From Prevotella sp. UBA5379 (GTDB lineage Bacteria; Bacteroidota; Bacteroidia; Bacteroidales; Bacteroidaceae), in NCBI GenBank assembly GCA_002409785.1, contig DHOX01000001.1:13841-23468 (forward strand): a stretch of DNA of 9,628 bases. Direction: 5' to 3'. This document shows, in pieces, positions 7,098 to 9,628 of this stretch (positions are counted from its first letter, which is position 1; the number at the start of each line of letters is the position of its first letter). The translations under genes and the position numbers were made by a program. Below the pieces are notes generated by a model, which saw only the letters and a list, made by a program, of their open reading frames with translations, made no database searches and was not told where the DNA came from.

Positions 7098-7105
7098 CAA
7101 ATATA
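7098..7105 (-). promoter_or_regulatory. Orphan minus-strand -7 box
   Basis: The minus strand reads TATATTTG, identical to the msrAB -7 box and a perfect fit to TAnnTTTG. The sequence upstream of it is very A+T-rich, but no TTG is found at the -33 spacing. Transcription would start near 7090 and run left into DNA with no conventional gene, reaching the minus-strand terminator about 320 bases later. Confidence 0.45.
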
Positions 7106-7188
7106 ATGAAAAAAAAATAAAACTTATAATATTATTTTATCAAATATTAATATCATTTTTATAAATAAATCGAAAATGCAATAATGAC

Positions 7189-7314
7189 CTATTCCTGTTT
7201 ACCTTTTTTTGCCCTAACCACACTCCCGGTCATATTGATGACAATAGTCATTAACACCTGGAATTTACCTTCGGTCATCAACACCTGCAAGGCAACTGTC
7301 AACCCAGGAAGCAC
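7189..7314 (-). CDS. Possible 41-residue small protein with an internal repeat
   Basis: A minus-strand frame is open from just after a TAG at 7338-7336 to a TAG at 7191-7189. The longest version starts with GTG at 7314 (41 residues); an ATG at 7278 gives 29. The peptide has an in-frame 9-residue repeat (LQVLMTEGK, then FQVLMTIVI), a hydrophobic middle and a basic tail (RAKKGKQE). No Shine-Dalgarno or -7 box stands close upstream, and the 14-bp stem at 7329-7365 covers the region before the start. It lies downstream of GH43 and may be a remnant or non-coding repeat. No family is recognised. Confidence 0.22.
   Translation of the reverse strand: MLPGLTVALQVLMTEGKFQVLMTIVINMTGSVVRAKKGKQE
7247..7287. 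repeat. 27-bp-period direct repeat
   Basis: GTCATTAACACCTG (7247-7260) and GTCATCAACACCTG (7274-7287) differ at one base and start 27 bp apart. The period is a multiple of three, so the repeat is kept in frame in the short minus-strand reading frame across it. Confidence 0.7.
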
Positions 7315-7328
7315 TTTACAGAAATAGC

Positions 7329-7365
7329 TGACAGCCTAATTTGTAGTTAATAAATTAGGCTGTCA
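7329..7365. repeat. Perfect 14-bp stem downstream of the GH43 gene
   Basis: TGACAGCCTAATTT (7329-7342) is the exact reverse complement of AAATTAGGCTGTCA (7352-7365), with a 9-base centre. No T tract follows on either strand, so it is not a standard intrinsic terminator. It lies about 195 bases past the GH43 stop codon and could be a 3' stabilising stem, a factor-dependent end, or a protein-binding dyad. Confidence 0.75.
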
Positions 7366-7430
7366 ACTAAAGGGCAATTGAACAGCGAGAACTGTCCACT
7401 GGCTTAGTGTATATCACCCCCTGCAACATA

Positions 7431-7562
7431 CCAAGCCTTGGTAAGCACATCTCCAAGCCTTGGTAAGATCATCTCCACGGCTTGGTAAGCTCATTACCAA
7501 GTATTGGTAACACCCTTTCCATCGCTTGGTAAACCTATGATCAAGATTTGGCAAGTTATTCA
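7431..7562. repeat. Six tandem 22-bp repeats ending at the GH43 stop codon
   Basis: Six contiguous units of exactly 22 bp start at 7431, 7453, 7475, 7497, 7519 and 7541. The consensus begins CCAAGCCTTGGTAAG. The core TTGGTAA is invariant in units 1-5 and is TTGGCAA in unit 6. Units 1 and 2 differ at only two bases and units 3-6 diverge progressively, so the array is freshest on the side away from the gene. Each good unit has a CCAAG-CTTGG dyad. The last three bases of unit 6 are the GH43 stop codon on the other strand. There are no spacers, so this is not a CRISPR array. Confidence 0.9.
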
Positions 7563-9461
7563 CTCTACCTTCTTGCCCCAATAAGATTTAGAACCATCCA
7601 GGCCCGCATAAACTATTGTAGCTCTGCGAGGGTCAGCCTCCCAGTCCACCTCACGCTGTACTTCCAATTCAATGCCATTAACATTTAAGGTGTTTGTGGA
7701 AGGGTCAAAATTCCATTTAGCCCCTTTCCAGGCGCCTGATATTATAGTATGATCAGCACCAAAAGTCATTATGGAAGATTGCTTTTGATGACCATAAGAA
7801 TAGCCAAGATCAATATGTTCCCAATTACCGACCAACTCTGTGTCGGCAATTGGAGCCTGAGGTACATCACCATAACGCTCTGGCATAACTACCGGCCACC
7901 CACTTGAGGTCCATTTAATGCTGCGAATGCCCCCCATCATGATCGCATTACTATAAGGATTACCGCCAACATCTTCGGGAAAACGTTGTTGAGAAGCATA
8001 GAACCAATTTCCCTGGCTGTCATCAAATACAGCACAGTGACTGATGCCAACCCAGCCATAACCCTCACTGAACTTATAGGGATGTGTCAAGACAACTGGA
8101 TTATCACCTGCTCCTTGGGAAGCATCCGTTACAGCACCATTATAGGTCATGTATGGTCCTGTAATGCACTTTGACCGAAGCACACGGGTATTATAAGGAA
8201 CATCCAAAGCATCATAGGCCAGGAAAAGATAATAATATCCATCATGATAGATCACCTCGGGAGCTTCAGCACCTTGCCAGCGACTACCTTTCGTACGCGT
8301 GAAAATCAGTTTTCCATAAGGAGCAATACTCTGTTCAGATCCAAAAGATTCCGGAAGTTTTTCCATCGTCTTCCCCGATTCCGGATCCAACTGAACAGCA
8401 GCTATGCCACTATGCCAGGATCCATAAATCAGCCAATGCTGCCCTTCAGGGGTGACCATCAGCGAAGGATCTATCGCATTAAACTTGAAATAAGCATCCC
8501 AGTCATTCTCAGAAGCACGATACCAGTCTTTACCTCTGTCAGAAGAAGAGCAGATGACAAAGCCTTTATCCTGCCACTGATTAGAGGAAGGATCATTCGT
8601 TTCCATCATGCCAATAAAAGAATGCTCTGTCCAGGAGCCATCAAAAGGGGAAGTTACAGGTTCCCCACTCTTAATATAATTATTTACTGCAATGGCATAA
8701 TACATACGATAAAGATGATCATTGATTTTACGAACACAAGGAGCCCAAAAGCCATAGGAAGGATGATCAACAGGTGACAAGCCTTCACGAGACCTGATGG
8801 AATTCAAGCTATCCTTAACCCATGCAGGAGCCTCAGACATCGTAGCCCCCATAAACTCCCAATCCACCAGATTCTTACTCCTTCGGCAGAAAAAGTGTCC
8901 ATGTCCCTCATGCACATTACCATAACTGGCATCCGTCTGGTACATATAATAATAACCGTCTGAAGCCCTCATGACAGTAGGATCATGTACATTAGCCAGG
9001 TTCCAGCTGGCACGGTCGTCCCATGAAGCCATAGAAGTATAATCATCCTGATAGGAAGGGCAAACATATTTAGCCAATTCTTCCGCCAGGCTCTCGGTTG
9101 TAGTCTGGAAAGACACCTGATCAGAGTATAGCGGTCCATTATCCGTCTCTACGAAAGCCCGTACATAATACATCGTATGAGGATGAAGTCCCGTTAAAGT
9201 TATTGTCCAATTATTCTTTACTTCAGCGAGTAAACTGTTGATCGTCGGATTTGCAGAATCAGCGTAGCAAAACCCTCTGCCGGAATCATCTGAACCCGTT
9301 ACAGCTGCTGTTACCTGAGCCGTAGAAGAAGTAATCTCCGACACGGTAGGAACGGAAAGGACAGTATTAGAAGAGTCGTCCTCATTACTTGTAGAACAAC
9401 CCACAGCAAATAGAGCACTGAAGAATAACGGCAAAAAGTTCATAAAATCATTTTTACTCAT
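7560..9461 (-). CDS. GH43 arabinanase-type surface lipoprotein with FN3-like domain
   Basis: This is a 633-residue secreted glycoside hydrolase. A lipoprotein signal peptide ends at the lipobox AVGC (acylated Cys22), followed by STSNEDD. Acidic residues right after the Cys are typical of Bacteroides lipoproteins exported to the cell surface. Residues about 36-121 form a fibronectin type III-like module. The five-bladed GH43 catalytic domain covers about 150-530, with the expected triad: Asp160 in NVHDPTV (base), Asp331 in AIDPSLM (pKa modulator) and Glu399 in GAEAPEVIY (acid); WAP (239-241) and ISHC (473-476) also fit the endo-arabinanase branch. Residues about 540-633 resemble the GH43 C-terminal domain found in extracellular alpha-1,5-L-arabinanases. 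Arabinan is therefore the likely substrate, but GH43 also contains xylosidases and arabinofuranosidases. The start Met1 is preferred over Met7 because it keeps Lys3 in the signal peptide. It follows a susD-like gene by 46 bp on the same strand and is probably in its operon. Confidence 0.92.
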   Translation of the reverse strand: MSKNDFMNFLPLFFSALFAVGCSTSNEDDSSNTVLSVPTVSEITSSTAQVTAAVTGSDDSGRGFCYADSANPTINSLLAEVKNNWTITLTGLHPHTMYYVRAFVETDNGPLYSDQVSFQTTTESLAEELAKYVCPSYQDDYTSMASWDDRASWNLANVHDPTVMRASDGYYYMYQTDASYGNVHEGHGHFFCRRSKNLVDWEFMGATMSEAPAWVKDSLNSIRSREGLSPVDHPSYGFWAPCVRKINDHLYRMYYAIAVNNYIKSGEPVTSPFDGSWTEHSFIGMMETNDPSSNQWQDKGFVICSSSDRGKDWYRASENDWDAYFKFNAIDPSLMVTPEGQHWLIYGSWHSGIAAVQLDPESGKTMEKLPESFGSEQSIAPYGKLIFTRTKGSRWQGAEAPEVIYHDGYYYLFLAYDALDVPYNTRVLRSKCITGPYMTYNGAVTDASQGAGDNPVVLTHPYKFSEGYGWVGISHCAVFDDSQGNWFYASQQRFPEDVGGNPYSNAIMMGGIRSIKWTSSGWPVVMPERYGDVPQAPIADTELVGNWEHIDLGYSYGHQKQSSIMTFGADHTIISGAWKGAKWNFDPSTNTLNVNGIELEVQREVDWEADPRRATIVYAGLDGSKSYWGKKVE

Positions 9462-9507
9462 GGCAGTTGAAAATTTCTCAAGTTAAAACCACTATTTCAT
9501 TATCTCT

Positions 9508-9628
9508 CTATTGGACAGTTGCAGAGTCCCCAGTAGTCTTGATTTCCCATCCCGGATTCTGCCCTAAATCAGGATCTTTTTTATACTCCTCATTAGGAAT
9601 CGGGAAGAGATAAGATTTGGGCAATACA
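9508..9628 (-). CDS. SusD/RagB-family glycan-binding lipoprotein, C-terminal end only
   Basis: The minus-strand frame entering from the right edge gives the last 39 residues before a TAG at 9510-9508. The pattern YLFPIPNEEYKKDPDLGQNPGW is characteristic of the extreme C-terminus of SusD/RagB proteins, which bind oligosaccharide at the cell surface over a SusC-type TonB-dependent porin. The rest of the gene and the expected susC lie outside the window. The 46-bp gap to the GH43 gene contains no terminator, so the two belong to one polysaccharide-utilisation operon by inference. Confidence 0.85.
   Translation of the reverse strand, partial: VLPKSYLFPIPNEEYKKDPDLGQNPGWEIKTTGDSATVQ

Larger units (their letters stand above)
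6711..7559. other. 849-bp intergenic region without a conventional gene
   Basis: This gap lies between the convergent chr pair and GH43 gene. From the left it holds a weak plus-strand terminator-like stem (6724-6751), a strong minus-strand terminator (6770-6808), a 37-codon minus-strand frame (6858-6971), an 11-bp inverted repeat (6899-6968), further small stems near 6991-7024 and 7044-7058, a minus-strand -7 box (7098-7105), a very A+T-rich stretch (about 7099-7180), a 41-codon minus-strand frame (7189-7314), a 14-bp stem (7329-7365) and six 22-bp tandem repeats (7431-7562). No known gene family is recognisable in it. Confidence 0.8.

Noticed and set aside
7329..7365. Terminal inverted repeat of an insertion sequence
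   Set aside because: The two arms are only 9 bases apart and no transposase gene or remnant lies nearby; a local stem explains it better.
7431..7562. CRISPR-like array
   Set aside because: The 22-bp units are contiguous with no unique spacers, and no cas gene is nearby.
8244..8777. Plus-strand reading frame of 177 codons opposite the GH43 gene
   Set aside because: It is antisense to conserved GH43 catalytic sequence and has no independent support.

Overview
The window looks like a chromosomal segment of a gut-type Bacteroidales bacterium (Bacteroides, Phocaeicola or a close relative). Three things point there: a RagB/SusD-family C-terminus next to a surface-lipoprotein glycoside hydrolase, TAnnTTTG-type -7 boxes upstream of genes, and mostly absent Shine-Dalgarno sequences. 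The species cannot be fixed from the sequence alone.

Layout from left to right. A tRNA-Val(CAC) gene sits at the left edge (+). A fused methionine sulfoxide reductase A/B gene runs on the minus strand, convergent to the tRNA. A 451-bp divergent intergenic region carries a good minus-strand promoter with a foldable leader for msrAB and a -7 box for purL. purL (+) encodes the long single-chain FGAM synthase with its glutaminase domain fused on, and ends at a textbook intrinsic terminator. Two adjacent plus-strand genes encode half-size CHR-family (chromate transporter-like) membrane proteins that probably work as a pair. An 849-bp gap with no conventional gene follows. The right end is the tail of a minus-strand polysaccharide-utilisation operon: the last 39 codons of a SusD-like protein, then a 633-residue lipoprotein with an FN3-like domain, a GH43 arabinanase-type catalytic domain and a GH43 C-terminal domain.

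Functionally the conserved genes are separate units: protein repair (msrAB), de novo purine synthesis (purL), anion transport (chr pair) and glycan capture and cleavage (susD-GH43, probably arabinan).

The least explained DNA is the 6711-7559 gap. It holds a minus-strand -7 box and, about 290 bp further along, a strong minus-strand intrinsic terminator, which together suggest a short orphan transcript. It also holds two short minus-strand reading frames, a perfect 14-bp stem, and six head-to-tail 22-bp repeats that end exactly on the GH43 stop codon. I found no convincing new defence, mobile or CRISPR system; this gap is the best place for follow-up.
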